A DNA stretch of 5,564 bases from Candidatus Helarchaeota archaeon (GTDB taxonomy: Archaea; Asgardarchaeota; Lokiarchaeia; Helarchaeales; HEL-GB-A), in contig JABXJU010000254.1 in the NCBI GenBank assembly GCA_013375405.1, forward strand, positions 1 to 5,564, given 5' to 3'. A model generated the notes under the pieces. The model had not been told where the DNA came from. It made no database searches and saw only the letters and a program-made list of their open reading frames with translations. Shown here one piece after another: positions 5,198 to 5,564 of the stretch; positions within the stretch are counted from its first letter, which is position 1; each line of letters begins with the position of its first letter. The position numbers and the translations under genes are program-made.

Positions 5198-5564
5198 ATG
5201 GAAGATAAAGAGAGTGTTATACAACGCGTCATGAATTTCATTTATGATGCCCTGGATCGCTTTCGAGACACTATGAGTGAAATGAATCAAAATGTATCAA
5301 CACTCATGACCAGTTTAAAGAAGGCTGAAGGCGATCTTGCTGGAACTGGGTATCAAAGGACTGGATCTGATAGATCTGCTGTTTTATCAACTATTTCAAA
5401 GCGAGGGCCTGTAAGTTCATCATCATCACGTGAAAAATTAATTTCATTATTATCAGGACAAGCAATTACTCCTCCTAGACTAGGTATCCCCGCTGCAAGT
5501 GCCAGACCTGCTGCAGGCCCCCCCAGACCACCAGTGGCCGCAGCCCCCCCCCGACCGCCAGTGG
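5198..5564 (+). CDS. Unrecognised protein with helical N-terminus and proline-rich repeat (3' end outside window)
   Basis: The frame is open to the window end, giving 122 residues without a stop. I do not recognise the family. Residues 1-45 are amphipathic and probably helical (from MEDKESVIQRVMNFIYDALD to TLMTSLKK). A Ser/Gly-rich linker with SSSSS follows (about 71-75), then REKLISLLSG, then an Ala/Pro/Arg stretch that ends in two copies of a nine-residue repeat containing PPRPPV. There is no signal peptide or membrane segment, so a cytosolic protein with a flexible linker is likely, perhaps followed by another domain outside the window. ATG 5198 is preferred because AAGGT at 5186-5190 sits seven bases before it; ATG 5183 is in frame and would add five residues. 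GC content and C-runs rise sharply over the repeat. Coding is supported by the in-frame repeat and synonymous differences between its copies. Confidence 0.7.
   Translation, partial: MEDKESVIQRVMNFIYDALDRFRDTMSEMNQNVSTLMTSLKKAEGDLAGTGYQRTGSDRSAVLSTISKRGPVSSSSSREKLISLLSGQAITPPRLGIPAASARPAAGPPRPPVAAAPPRPPV
5513..5564 (+). repeat. 27-bp in-frame tandem repeat encoding (A)(G/A)PPRPPVA
   Basis: Unit 1 is 5513-5539 and unit 2 is 5540-5564, cut by the window end after 25 of 27 bases. Both encode PPRPPV. Differences such as AGA/CGA for Arg and CCA/CCG for Pro are synonymous, which suggests selection on the peptide. A degenerate relative (SARPA) lies just upstream. Runs of seven C (5518-5524) and nine C (5544-5552) are included. 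Confidence 0.8.

Noticed and set aside
1..5564. Mobile element, CRISPR array, toxin-antitoxin or defence system
   Set aside because: No transposase, spaced direct repeats, terminal inverted repeats or defence-type genes are seen; every long frame fits metabolic, RNA-processing or DUF47 families, except the unrecognised one at the end.

Overview
The window looks like a piece of an anaerobic archaeal genome. The strongest marker is a complete archaeal tRNA-splicing endonuclease (EndA) on the minus strand. Short Shine-Dalgarno-led genes, T-rich 3' ends and AT-rich upstream regions with TATA-like boxes fit this. The lineage cannot be fixed from this window. An uncultured sediment archaeon, for example from the Asgard or Bathyarchaeia groups, is a reasonable guess but only an inference.

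Bases 1-2698, plus strand, form one tightly packed flavoprotein operon: the C-terminal 225 residues of an acyl-CoA dehydrogenase (5' end outside the window), EtfB, and an EtfA with an N-terminal 2x[4Fe-4S] ferredoxin domain. Gene order and domain make-up match carCDE of Acetobacterium woodii (caffeyl-CoA reductase, EtfB, ferredoxin-EtfA). This suggests a dehydrogenase-Etf complex that exchanges electrons between an acyl-CoA/enoyl-CoA couple, a pyridine nucleotide and ferredoxin, possibly by flavin-based electron bifurcation.

Bases 2699-3556, minus strand, encode a compact cytosolic iron-sulfur protein of the QueG/reductive-dehalogenase superfamily. Its stop codon directly abuts the etfA stop (TAATTA). 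T-rich tracts that could end each transcript lie inside the end of the other gene. An intergenic region (3557-3724) with a T7 tract, a TATA-like box and a small palindrome separates it from the next unit.

Bases 3725-4960, minus strand, hold a two-gene unit: a DUF47/PhoU-like helical protein followed, 24 bases later, by endA.

Bases 4961-5197 are an AT-rich divergent promoter region. From about 5198 to the window end runs the start of a plus-strand gene with no stop. It encodes a helical N-terminus, a Ser-rich linker and then a GC-rich proline-rich repeat (motif PPRPPV), where the window ends. No RNA genes, CRISPR arrays, insertion sequences or phage genes were seen.
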